DNA of 64,000 nucleotides from Vespa crabro (taxonomy: Eukaryota > Arthropoda > Insecta > Hymenoptera > Vespidae), in contig NC_060970.1 in the NCBI RefSeq assembly GCF_910589235.1, forward strand, positions 62,001 to 126,000, written 5' to 3'. A model generated the notes under the pieces. It was given only the letters and a program-made list of their open reading frames with translations, searched no databases and was not told the origin of the DNA. Made by a program: the position numbers and the translations under genes. Of the stretch, positions 52,083-64,000 are shown piece by piece (position 1 is the stretch's first letter; every line of letters starts with the position of its first letter).

Positions 52083-55000
52083 AGAGGGATTGTTTCCTGA
52101 TCCGAAACTCCGATTGGATCGAGAGGAACTCGCATAATTATTCATCGCCAAGTCGGAATATTTTCAAATCCGACACTCGCATTGGTTCTCACTCGCATAA
52201 ATTTTCCTCGACCATTCGGAATATTTTTTTGTCCGACTGTTGCTTTGGTTTGAGAAGCACTCGCATAAATTTCCCTCGACTATTCGGAGTATTTCCAAGT
52301 ACGGAAGTCACATTTGTTCGAGGGCCACTCTCATCACGTTTCCTAGAATTGTGAGAAAGTGTCTAAATCCGACAGTCAAATTGGTTCGAGTAGCTTACTC
52401 ATATCTTTCCCTGAACTAATCGGTTTTTTCCAAGTTCGAATGTCGCATTCTATCGATAGACACTCGTATAACTATCTCTTGACTAGTCGGAATATTTCCA
52501 ATTCCGATAGCCGCATTTGTTCGATTGGCACTCCTTTAAATTTGCCACGAATATTGTGAATGTTTCTAGGACCGACAATCATATTCATTCGAGATGCACT
52601 CGTGTAACTATCCCTGTACTAGCCCGAATTATTCAAGTTCGATAGTTGCTTTGGATCGACTAGCACTCTTATAACATTCTTTGGACCAGTCGGAATATTA
52701 ATAGGTCCGACAGCAGCATTGGTTCGAGTGGGACTCGCACAATTTAACTTCGTCTTGTTGGAATATTCCAAGTCGCACAATCGTATTCGTCCGGGAGGCA
52801 CCCGCATAAATTATCCTCTATGAGTCGTAATATTTTCAAGTCCGACAGTCTTAATGTTTCGAGAAGCACTCGTATAGCTTTCCCACGAACTGTCGATATA
52901 TTTCCAAGTTCGGCAGCCGCTTATTTTCCAGAGTCTCTCGCATAAACTACTCTCGACGGTATTTTTCCAAGTCCTTCAGCCGTATTGGTATGAGAAACAC
53001 TCGCGTAAATTTCCCTTGACTAGTTGCAATATATTTAAGTCCGACAGTTGCATTGATTTCCAAGCCACTCGCATAAATCTACATCGACTATTCGGAATAC
53101 ATCCAAGTCCGACTGTCGCTTTGGTTAGAGTGGCTCTCGCATAACTTTCACCCCGACTGGTTGGAATTTTTCAAAGTCCGCCAGCCGTATTTGATCGAGA
53201 GGCACTCGCATAACATTCTTTCTACTAGTCGGAATATTCCTTACTTTGACAGCCGCATTGGTTCGAAATGCACTCACTTATATATCCTTCGAATAGTCAG
53301 ATTATTTCTGAGTACGACACCCACATTGGTTCGAGAAGCACTCGCTTAAATTTCTTTCGACTAGTCGGGAGGTTTAAGAACCAGAAAGCCGCAATTTTTT
53401 GAGACGCACCCGAATAACATTCACTCCACTAGTCGTTATATCTCAATATCTGGCAGCCGCATGGGATCGAGACCCACTTGCATAACTCTCCCTTATCTAA
53501 TCGTAATATTTCCAAGCCCGAATGCCGCATTGATTCGAGAGACACTCGTATATCTTTACCCCGACTAGTAGGAATATTTCAATGTCCGACAGCTGCATTT
53601 GTTCGAGAGGCTTTCGCATAACATACACTCGACAATTCGGAATATTTTTTATTTCACCAGCCACATTGGTCCGAAATGCACTCGCATAACTATATCTCGA
53701 CTATTCAGACAATTTCCAAATGTGATAGCCACATTGGTTTGAGTGGCACTCCCATAAATTTCCTTCAACCAATCCGAATATTTCCAAGTCTGTCAATCGC
53801 ATTGTAACACAAATCATTCGCATAACAATTCCTTGACTAGTCCTAATATTTCGAAGTCCGACAACCTCATTGATACCAGAGTCACTAGCATAACTTACCC
53901 TAACAAGTCGGAATATATCCAAGTCCATTGGTTTCAGAGGAAATCGCAATCCTTTCTCCTGAATTTTCGGATTATTTCCAATTAAGACTCTCACAATTGG
54001 TCGGGAGTCACCTGCATATTTTTCACTCGACTAGTCGGAGAATTTCCAAGTTCGTCAGACGCATTAGTTCGAGAGTCTCTCGCAAAACGTTCCGTCGACT
54101 TGTAGGAATATTTCCAATTCCGATAGTTGCATAGGATCCAGAGTTACTCGCATAACATTCCACTGACCAGTTATTTCCAAGTCAGACTGCCGCATTGGTT
54201 CACAAGTTATATGCATAACCTCGTTCAAAAACGCTGGAAATTTCCAAGTTAGAATGCCGTACCGGTTCGATAGTTACTCGCATAATTTTCCAACAACTAG
54301 GAATATTATTATGAACGACGGCCGAATTGGTTCGATAGGCACACGCATTACTATGCCTTGACTATTCGGAATATTTCGAAGTCTGACAGCCGCATTGTTT
54401 CGGTAGACACCCGCATAACTTTCTCTTGTCTGTTCCGAATATTACCAAGTCCGACAGTCGCTTTGTTTAGAGTGGAAGTCGCATAACATAACCTCGCCTA
54501 TACGGAATAATTTCATGCCCGACGGTCGCATTGGTTCATATTTCACTCACATTGCTCCCTCGTCAAGCTGAAGTATTTCCAAGTTCGACAGTCGAATTTG
54601 ACCGACAGGCACTCACTTAACTTTTCCTCGACACTCGGAGTATTTCAATTCCGACAGTCGCTTTGGTTATAAAGTGACTCGCATAACTTTCCCTCCACTA
54701 GTCGGAAAGTTTCCAAGACCGACAGACGCATTGGATCTAGTGGCTCTTGCATAACATTCCCTCGTCTATTTGGAATATTTGCAAGTCCTGTATCAGAATT
54801 GATTTGCGAGGCGCAAGCATAACATTCCCCCAACTAGTTGCAATATTTCCAAGTCTGGCATTCGCATTGGTTTCAGAGGCACTCGCATAGCTTTCTCTCG
54901 TCTAGTCGGAATTCTTCCAAGCCAGGAAGTCGCATTGCTTCGAGCAGAACTCACCTAACTTTCCCTCGAATAGTAGTAATTTATCCAAGCTCGTCATTCG

Positions 55001-56262
55001 GATGGGATCAAAGGTAACCCGCAAAACTTTCCCTCGTCCAGTAGTAAAATTTCCAAGCTCGTCATTCGGATTGGATTAAAAGTCACTTTCATAACTTTCT
55101 CTCTTGTAATCAGGATTTTTGCAAGTCCGACAGTCGGTTATATATATGGGGTAGTCGCATAACTTTCCATAGACCAGGACTTTGTTTCAAACCCGACAGC
55201 CCCATTGATTCCAAGTCTCTCGCATAGTTCTCACCATACTGGTCGGGATATTTCCAATTTCGGGATATTTCCAAATTGGTTTGATAGGCACGGCATAACT
55301 ATCCCCTAAGAAATTGGAATATTTCCATGTTCGACAGTCACATTGAATCAAAATCACTCGCATAATTCTCCCAAGAATTATCGGAATATTTCCATTTCCG
55401 TCAGTCGCATTGTTTGGAGAGGCAATCACATAAGTTTCCGTCGACTCGGAGGATTTTTTCCATGTCCGACAGGCGCATTGGTTTACATATAATTCGCCTA
55501 ACTCTCCCCCGAATTGTAGGTATCTTTCCAAGTCCTTTTAGTCTGAGTGGCTTTAGTTTAATTGGCTTTAGTTTGAGTGGAACTCTCATGAGCTTCCTTT
55601 GACCAGGCAGAATATTTCGTGTTCCAACAACCGTAGTGTTCCGTTATCCAGTCACGTAACTTTCTATCGAATAGATAGAATACTTCCAATTGTGACAGGC
55701 AAATTGTTTCGAGAGGCACTCGCATAACTATCGATTAAGAGGGTCATATCCAAGTCCCACAGTCGTAGTTGGGCGCGTGGCATTCTCATAATGTTCCATA
55801 GACTAGTCGGAATGATACCAAGCCCGACAGCCGCATTGTTTCAAGAGGTAGTAGCGTATTATTCCCACCAATAGTTGGGTAATTTTCAAGTGTGACAGCA
55901 GCATTGGATCAAGAGGCATTCGTTTAACTTTACCCCGACTAGTTGCATCATTTACATGACTTAGAGCCATATTTTTTGAGAAGCACACTTATATATTTCC
56001 CTGGACTAGGCGGGATATTTACATGATGGGCAGTCGCGGTAGTTAGAATGTCACTCGTATAAACTCTCCATCAACTAGTTGGAATATTTCCAAGTCCGAA
56101 AGCCGTATTCATTTGGGAGGCACTCGCTTATCACTCCTCAATTTTATGTGATATTTCCAAGTATGACAACCGAATTGGATAAAGGCGCACTCGAATATCT
56201 TTCACTCAGGTCGGAATATTTCCAAGTCCGTGAGTTGCACTGAATCTAGTGGGAATTGTTAC
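52083..56262 (-). repeat. 68-bp satellite, reverse block, left part (about 61 units)
   Basis: Same 68-base monomer as at 34110-43677 but inverted; the plus strand reads GCATTGGTTCGAGAGGCACT, then CGCATAACTTTCCCTCGACT, then AGTCGGAATATTTCCAAGTC, then CGACAGTC. Monomers are diverged. Two adjacent units near 54985-55090 share private changes (CAAGCTCGTCATTCGGAT), showing local duplication. LTR-like copy 2 interrupts the block at its right edge. Confidence 0.95.
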
Positions 56263-56994
56263 ATCTCGCGAGAAGCGACGTATGTAAATAATAATTAAAA
56301 AAGGGGAATAAAATATGTGAACTATAGTATAAATGAACGATTAATACAATAGCTATCTTAAGTAAAGGGGATCAACCTTCAAAATTCATATCGCTCATTT
56401 GTAGACTAAATATTCAAAATATCGATAATTTTACCACTAGCAATATTAGCTAAGATACCTTATAAATACATGTTACTACTAGCACCTTCTTATTAATAAT
56501 ACATAAAAACACTTAAAAGAATAATAATAATTAGCTAACAAATCGGGACCTATGTAAAAAAAAATATACACATATACATGCAACCCTATAATAAAATAAA
56601 CAATTACCCTAATGAATTAATGTTCAACAACCTTGGGAAATTACTGCGAGAAATTTCTTTAAATAAATTTAATAAATAATTGCAAGATATACATAACGAT
56701 TATGGTGAGACGACATCCGGTGATATGGATTTTAATATCCTGCGTTCCAAGAATTTAGAGCAACGATATCGACATCATTTTCGGAACCACACCTGCTAAT
56801 AACAACATTCTAGGGACTAAGAATTCCGAGAATTCCGGTGATAAGCACAGAGAGAACGCAATACTTGGAAGAGGTAATAAAGGAACGCTTGCATTGCTCT
56901 GCTCTACCACTACCGTACTTCGGCGGCAAGCTCGAGCGGCGCATCCCACCACTACCGCACTTAGGCGGCAGGCGCGAGCGGCACACATGCGCAG

Positions 56995-57002
56995 TGACGT
57001 CA
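56995..57002. promoter_or_regulatory. CRE palindrome TGACGTCA in LTR-like copy 2
   Basis: Identical to the site at 3960-3967 together with the preceding CATGCGCAG and following ACCGGACT, while nearby bases differ. Conservation of the core in both copies supports a functional or recently functional promoter. Confidence 0.45.
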
Positions 57003-57375
57003 ACCGGACTTGCCCTAGGAGAAACAAAGAGCGTCGTCAGTCAGTCATCGCTCGCAGCCTTACTCAATAAGTCGCAAGCTCCTAGACTTGAGCCTTAAGC
57101 AGTCATTATCCAACTTAGAATTTTACACTATAATTTATTTTTGTCAATTAAATAAGTTAGAACCCTTCAATTGAAATTAAAATTAAATTTTTAACTATAA
57201 AATAACCGCGTTCGCGTGCGGAATATCATCCAAATGTGTAATTATTCAGTGTACTTTAGTAAAACATTTAATACGTCATTAAAATTGTTATTTTCAACCA
57301 GTGCGTGATTTCTTTATATCCATACATTCATCCATCCTTATTGCTCGGTGAGGACGAACCGCACGAGTATCCTCC

Positions 57376-57382
57376 TATAAAA
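57376..57382 (+). promoter_or_regulatory. TATA box in LTR-like copy 2
   Basis: TATAAAA between the two GGACG..CCGCAC direct repeats, as in copy 1; the ATG of the short open frame follows about 95 bases downstream. Confidence 0.45.
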
Positions 57383-57476
57383 TTGTCGTTTCGGTTAGGA
57401 CGCTCCGCACAGACGACATTTTTCTCTTTCTCTCCTACTTCCAATCAAACACCTCTTCCAAAGACTTGCCCTCCTA

Positions 57477-57641
57477 ATGCCGAAGGTACGTCGCTGTGGC
57501 AGAAAATATCAACTACGTCGTCTGTTAAAGGAACTTTACCACGATAACGAAATTTATAACGATACATTGGGTGCGGAATTAATTGAGGAAGAGAAAGAAA
57601 ATTTTCCCTCATTCCACCTGATTCCCCTGCAGCTCTTTTGA
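57477..57641 (+). CDS. short conserved open frame (54 aa) in LTR-like copy 2
   Basis: Starts MPKVRRCGRKYQLRRLLKEL and continues through YNDTLGAELIEEEKENFPSF to a TGA at 57639. The N-terminus is strongly basic (R/K-rich) and the middle acidic. Copy 1 has the same frame with a stop at codon 21. Beyond the TGA, homology between the copies continues, and a neighbouring frame gives PTGPSDF-type residues up to a GTATGT donor-like site, so the real product was probably longer. It has no recognised family. It may be the start of a gag protein, or a first coding exon carried by a mobile unit. Expression is unproven. Confidence 0.35.
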   Translation: MPKVRRCGRKYQLRRLLKELYHDNEIYNDTLGAELIEEEKENFPSFHLIPLQLF

Positions 57642-57913
57642 AGGTGGGTGCCCCTACTGGACCTTCCGATTTTGTATCCTAGGACCCCCAAATATCTGGA
57701 AATAAGGCTCCACCATCAGCTTGGATTGTCTTCCCAAGTGGTATGTGAGCATTTGAAATATAGATTCGACACTCTGTTCGGTTCCAATCCCGAGCCAATA
57801 GAATTGCCCAGGCAGGTAAGGGGCGAAAAGGACACAAATCACCCGCAAGGGTCGGAATAGCATACTTACTTTGGAGTTAGCTCTATTAAAGTACATAGCT
57901 TGTGAGACGTAAA

Positions 57914-60900
57914 AATATCTCTTGACATTTTCTCGCCCAGATGGAATATTTCTAGGATCGACAGTCACATTGATTCCGGATGCACTCGTATAGCATCCTC
58001 TCGTATAGTCGGAATATTTCAAAACCAACAATCGCAGTGGTGCGATTGACACTCTCAAAATTTTATCTTAACTAGTCGTAATATCTAATGTACTTCAGTC
58101 GATTTGGTTCTAAAGATACTCGCATAACTTTCAATCGAATAGTAGGGATACTTCCAATTCCGAATGTCGCATAAATTCGAGAGGTACTCGCAAAACTTTC
58201 TCCCGGCTAGACGGGTTATTTCCAATTACGAAAACCGCATAGGTTCCAGTGGTACCAGCAAAACTTCCTGTCGACTAGTCGGAATATTTCAAAGTCCGAC
58301 AGTTGTATTCGTTCGAGTAGCACTCGTATAACTTTCTCCCGTCTATTCGGATTATATGTAAGATCGACATTAGCAATGTTGCGTTAGGATCTCTCATATT
58401 TTTCTCTTGACTAGTCGTAATATTTCTAGGTACCACAGCCACTTTAGTTCCAAAGGAACTTGCATAACTTTCCGTCGAACAGCCGAAATATTTCTAATCA
58501 TGAAAGTCACATAAGTTCGAGAAGTACTCGCTAAACTTTCCCACGACTAGTCGGAATATTTCCAAGACTGACAGTTGCATTGTTTTAAGTGGCACTTTTA
58601 TAATATTCTCTCGACCAGTCGGAATATTTCTAAGTTTGATAGTCGCATTGTTTCGAACGGCACTCTCATATCTTGCCCTCGATTAGTATTTATAGTGCTA
58701 GATCCGACAGTCGCATTGAATCGAGAGGCATTCGTATAACTATTCCTTCACTAGTCAGAATATTTTCAAGTGCGACAGTCGCATTAGTTAGTGTAGCACA
58801 CGTAAACCTTTCACTCGACTAATCGGAATTTTTCCAAGTTCAAATGTCGAATTGGTTCCAGAGGAATCTGCATAGCTTTCCTTCGAATAGTCGGAATATT
58901 TCCAAATCCGGCAGTCGCATTAGTTTACACGAGACTCGCATAAATTTCCGTCGAATTCTCCAAATATTTCCTAGTCCGATGGCCATTTTGCTTTCCAGTG
59001 TCACTCGCATAACATTCCCTCCACTACTGGTCCAATCCACTTTACTTTCAAATCTGACTGCCACATTGGATCGAAATGCTCGCTCATAACTTATCCTCGA
59101 CTACTCGGAATATTTGCAAAACCATCAAACGCGTTGTTTACAGTTACTCGAATAACTTTCCCTCGATTGGTATTTCCTAAACCGGCAGCAGTATTAGTTC
59201 GAAAGGCACTCGCATAACTATCAACTGCCTAGTAGTAGTATTTCCAAGTCCGATATCATCATTGGTTCCAGAGGTAATCGCACAACTTTCCCTCGACTAG
59301 TCGGGATATTTTCACGTCCTCCCTTCGTTTTGGTTCACAAGTTACTCCCATAATTATCCCTCGATTATTCGGAATATTTCCATTCTCCAGCCGCTTTGTT
59401 TTGTGAGGCAATAGCATAGTTTTCTTTCGTTATGTCGGTAAATTTCCAAGACCAATAGTCGAATTGGTTCATAGATCGCTCGCATAAGTTGCCTTCGACT
59501 CTTCGATGTTCTACCAAGACCGTTAGATGCTTTCTTTCGTGTGGCAGTCCTATTGACGCATTAGTTCGAGAGGCATTCCCATTACATTTCCTCGACTAGT
59601 TGAACTATTAGCTAGTCCGACAGTCCCAGTGGGCTCGTAAGTAACCCACATAACTAGTCCTCGACAAGTCGGAATATTTCCAAGTGCGATAGTAGCATTT
59701 GTTCGACAGGCACTAGCGTAACATTCCCGCGAATAGACGGAATATTCTTAAATCCGACGCGTTGTTAGGATATCCACTTGTATAATTTTCCGTTGAATAG
59801 TGAGAATATTACCAAGACCAATAGTAACGTTGATTCGCAAGTCAATCGCATAATTTTCTTTAGACAATGAGGAATATAACTTGTCCCGACAGTCGCAACG
59901 GTTCTAGAGGCACTCGCATAACTTTCCCTCGACCAGTCGGAAAATTTCCAAGTCCGACTGTCGCGTTTGTTCGTGAGACTACCCCATATCTTTGCTCGAC
60001 TAGTTTGAATAATCCTAAGTCCTATAGTCGCATTGATTGGAGAGGCACTCACACTTCCTTTCCTCCACTAGTCAGAATATTTGTAGATGCGAGAGTCGCA
60101 TTAGACGGAATATTTCCAAGTACGTAATTCGCATTGCTTCGAAAGGCAATCGGCTAACTTTCGCTTGATTAATCGTATTGTTTACAAGACTGACAGCTGC
60201 ATTTGTTCGAGTAACTTTCGTATAACTTTCCCTCGTTTAGTGTGAATATTACCAAGTGCGACAATCGCATGTTTCGGGAGACACTCACGTAACTTTCCCT
60301 TCAGTTGTCGAAATATTTCTAACATCGATAGTCACATTGGATTGAAATGCACTCACATAACATTCCACCGTATAATCCGAATATTTCTATATCCGAGAGA
60401 TGTATTAGTTCAAAATACACTCGCATGTCTTTCATTCGAATAGTCGGAATATTTCCTAGTGCAATAGTAGCATTGTAGCGTGCGGCGCACGCAAAAGTTT
60501 CGATCGACAAGTCAAAATTTTTCTAGGTCTGATTGTCGCAAAGGTTTGGGAGGTACCCGCATAACGTTCCCTCTACTGGTCGTAATGATTCTAAGTACTA
60601 CAGTCGCACTTGTTCGAGAGACAGTCGAACAACATTCTGAACTAGACAGAATATATCCAAGACCGACTTTCGCAATGTTGGTATAGTCACTCGCATATCT
60701 TTCCCCGAGAAGTCGGAATATTTCCAACAACGACAGTCGCAATTGTTCAAGTGTCCCCCGCATAACTTTCCCAGACCTGTCGGGTTATCTTCAAGTCTGA
60801 CAGACGCATTAGTTCAAGAGGATTTTGCATAACTTTTCCTCTACTGGTCAGAATATATTCAGCTACGAAGGTCGCAGTGGTTCGTGAGTAAATTGCATAG

Positions 60901-60919
60901 CTTACACTCGACTAGTCGG
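57914..60919 (-). repeat. 68-bp satellite, reverse block, right part (about 44 units)
   Basis: Continuation of the reverse-oriented satellite after LTR-like copy 2. It ends at 60919 within CGACTAGTCGGA, directly joined to triplet array. Together the two reverse parts hold about 105 monomers. Small open frames are repeat artefacts. Confidence 0.95.
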
Positions 60920-63900
60920 ATAATAACAATAATAATAAAAAGAATAATAACGATAATAATGATAATAACGATAATAATAATAGCAATAATAACAGTTTTA
61001 ACGTTAATAACGATAGTAATAATAATATTAATGACGATAATAACATTATCAAGGATAATAATAATAATGACGTTAATAATAATAATTAGATTAGAGATAT
61101 TAACGATAATAAAAACAATAATAATTATAACAATAATAATAATAATAATAGAAACCATAAGAACGATAATATCGATAATAACGAAAGTATTAATAACGAT
61201 AATGACGATAATAATAATAATAATAACGATAATAACGATAATTACGAGAATGACGATAATATTAATAACGATAATAACGTTAATAACGTAAATAACAATA
61301 AAAATAATAGTAGTAATAATAATAATGACGATAAAAATATTAAAGATAATTACGATAATAAAGATAATAAAATTAATAATAATAAAGATAACAATATTAA
61401 CAGTAATATCGATAATAACGATAATAACGATATTAACGATAATAGCAATGATACTAATAACGATAATAACGATAATAAAGAGAATAATACTTAGAATAAT
61501 ATATATAACATTGATACTAACGTTAATAACGATAATGCTAATAACAATAATAACGATAATGACGTTTATAATGAGAAGAACTACAATAATATTAATAATA
61601 ATAACCATAATAACGATAATAACGATAATAATAAAAACATTAATAACGATAAAACTATTATACCGATAATAATAATACTAATTATAACAAAAATAATAAT
61701 AATGACGATAAAAATATTATAGCATTAATATTGATAATAACGATAATTATGATAATAATAATAATTATAATAACGATAATAACGATATAATAACAATAAT
61801 AATAACAATAATAATGATATTAACGAATATAACGATAATAACTATAAGAACGACAATAGATATAATATTAATAAAGATAATAACGAAAATATGGACATTA
61901 ATAATAACGATAATGAGGACAAAAATAATAATAATAATTAGGATAATATCGATAATAACGATAAGAACGATAATAATAATAAGAATAATGTCGACATTAG
62001 CGATAATAACGATAATAACAATATTAATAGTTATAAAACTAAAGATAATATCGATAATATGAGTAATAAAAATTAAGCTAATAACGATAAAAACGACAAT
62101 AACGACAATAATAATAACAATTAAAACGATAATAACGACAATAATAATAACAATAATAACGATAATAACGATAAAAACGACAATAATAATAATAATAATG
62201 ACGATAATATCGATAATAATAATAATAATAATAATATTGCTTATAACGCTATTAACGATAATTACGATAATAATAATAAAATCAATAAAGAATATAACGA
62301 TATTAATTATAATCATAAGAATAATTTTAATAATAATAACAATAATAAGGATAGTAACAATAATAATAATAACACAATTATCGATTATAATGATTATAAA
62401 GATAATGATAGTAACGATAATAATTATTATAATAATAACTATAATAACGATAATAATAATACAAACGATAATAATACTAATGATTATAATCATAATAACG
62501 ATAATAACGATAAAAATAATAACATTAATAACGATAATAACGATTATAACGATAATAATAATAACAATGAAATCGATAATAACGACAATAATTATAATAA
62601 CTATAATAATAATAACAATAATAACTATAAAAACGGTAATAACAATAGTAATAATAACACTAATGACGATAATAACGGTAATAACGAGAATAATAATAAT
62701 AATAATGACAATAATAACGTTAATAAAGCGTAATAATAATTACAATAATAATAATAGTAACAATAGCAATAATAACGAGGGTAACGATATGGAAGATTAT
62801 TATAATAATATTAATGACGATATTAAGGATAATAACGATAACATCAATAATATTAATAACATTAATATTGATAATAACAATAATAACGATAATAACGATA
62901 TAAATAATAAAAATAATAATAACGATAATAGCAATAATGAAGATAATAACAATAATAAAAACATTAATAATAGCGATAATAACGATAATAACGATAATGA
63001 TGTTAATAAAGATGGAAATAATTATAATAATATTAATAAAGATAATAACAAAAATAAAGAAATTATAATAACGATAATAATGATAATAGCGATAATAATA
63101 ATTGCCATATTACTAATAACAATAATAACAATAATAACGATAATAATAATAATAATAACAATAATAAAAATAATTATATTAATAAAGATAATAATACTAA
63201 TGATAATAACGACACTGGTAATAATAATAATGACGATAAGAACGGTAATATCGATAATAATAATAATAATAATAAAGATAGAGGTATTAACGATAATAAT
63301 GTTGTTTATGATAATAACTTTAGAAATAATAATTACAATAACAAAAATTACGACAATGCAAATAACAATATTAACAATAATAACGATAATAACGATTATT
63401 ACGATAATAAGAATAACAATTATTACGATATATAAGATAATAACGATACTTATAATAATAATAATAATGATTATATTAATAATATTAATAATAACTATAA
63501 AAACGATAATGACGATAATAATAATAATAATAATAATAATAGCAATAATGATGATAATAAAGGAAATAATAATAGTAATAATTGCAATAGATACAAGAAA
63601 GGGCATAATAACGATAATAACGTTGACAATATTATCGATAATTACGATAATATCGATAGTAAATATATCAATAGTTACGATAATAACGACAATAATTATA
63701 ATAATCATTAAAATAACAACGATAATAGATATATTAACGGTAATAATAATAATAATAAAAACGATAATAACGATAATAATGATAATAATAGAAGTAGTAA
63801 TAACAACATTACGAATATTAACTATAATAACGATTACAACGGTAATAGTAGTAGTAATAATAACAGTAATAAAAATAATAACGATAATAACCAAAATAAT

Positions 63901-64000
63901 AATAATAATAACGATATGGTATTGACGATAAGTACGACAATAGTAGTAATAGTAATAACGATAATAACGATATAACGGCAATAAAAATAATATTAATAAA
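60920..64000 (+). repeat. triplet array of AAT/AAC/GAT units, to window end
   Basis: At least 3.1 kb of GATAATAAC-type array with the same plus-strand polarity as the arrays on the other side of the satellite. The 575-codon plus-strand frame (62198-63925) is Ile/Thr, then Asn/Asp, then Ile/Thr as the phase slips, which shows that it is not a protein. The array runs off the window. Confidence 0.95.

Larger units (their letters stand above)
56263..57913 (+). mobile_element. LTR-retrotransposon-like element, copy 2, inside satellite
   Basis: Homologous to 3212-4751 from TGTTACATC (56268) to about 57774, then carries about 140 bases (57775-57913) absent from copy 1. It sits inside one satellite monomer: the left flank stops in the ...AGTGGGA part and the right flank resumes at the next bases, consistent with insertion. 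No clear target duplication can be proved because the monomers are diverged. It has no RT, integrase or protease frame. A minus-strand frame at 56755-57027 matches one in copy 1 only because of the tandem G+C-rich repeat. Confidence 0.5.

Noticed and set aside
57780..57797. A tRNA-like B-box (GGTTCCAATCC) or, on the minus strand, a primer-binding-like TGGCTCGGGATTGGAACC in LTR-like copy 2
   Set aside because: No A box or cloverleaf could be drawn, the adjoining minus-strand sequence lacks TG...CA LTR ends, and copy 1 does not contain it. Left as a chance match.
62198..63925. A 575-codon open frame at the right end
   Set aside because: It switches from Ile/Thr to Asn/Asp and back as the repeat slips phase; no protein keeps such a pattern except as an artefact.

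Overview
This is a eukaryotic, non-genic, repeat-built window, most likely from insect heterochromatin. The R1-clade retrotransposon copies and the insect-type ORF1 zinc-knuckle protein they encode point to an arthropod. The exact order cannot be decided from the sequence (Hymenoptera would be a guess). No intact host gene, rRNA, tRNA, CRISPR array or telomere repeat was found. Every protein-like stretch is a decayed retrotransposon fragment, apart from one short conserved open frame inside an LTR-like element.

Layout: 1-3094 R1-clade non-LTR copy A (minus, cut by the window start); 3095-3211 short triplet array; 3212-4751 LTR-like element copy 1; 4752-7228 RTE-like non-LTR copy E1 (minus, 3' truncated); 7229-10011 triplet array; 10012-10750 piggyBac-like short element; 10751-17318 triplet array; 17319-21930 R1-clade copy B (minus); 21931-23040 triplet array; 23041-26568 RTE-like copy E2 (minus); 26569-28624 triplet array; 28625-32160 R1-clade copy C (minus, 5' truncated); 32161-34109 a second, different triplet array; 34110-43677 a 68-bp satellite in forward orientation; 43678-46706 triplet array; 46707-51645 R1-clade copy D (minus, end to end); 51646-52082 triplet array; 52083-56262 and 57914-60919 the same 68-bp satellite in reverse orientation, split by LTR-like copy 2 (56263-57913); 60920-64000 triplet array.

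The parts fit together as a retrotransposon-colonised satellite domain. The main array is built of purine-A-pyrimidine triplets (AAT, AAC, GAT), often as a nine-base unit GATAATAAC. It keeps one strand polarity through the window. All four R1-clade copies sit in it in one orientation, which suggests that this R1 lineage targets the array, as other R1-clade families target rDNA, telomere repeats or microsatellites. The very long open frames in the arrays (up to about 680 codons of Ile/Val or Asn/Asp) are products of triplet periodicity, not genes.

The most noteworthy points are: the array-restricted, co-oriented R1 family; a conserved hairpin with a covarying base pair in its 5' leader; the inverted 68-bp satellite blocks; higher-order duplications inside what looks like simple sequence; and an LTR-like element carrying a CRE, a TATA box, a short conserved open frame and a splice-donor-like site in both copies.
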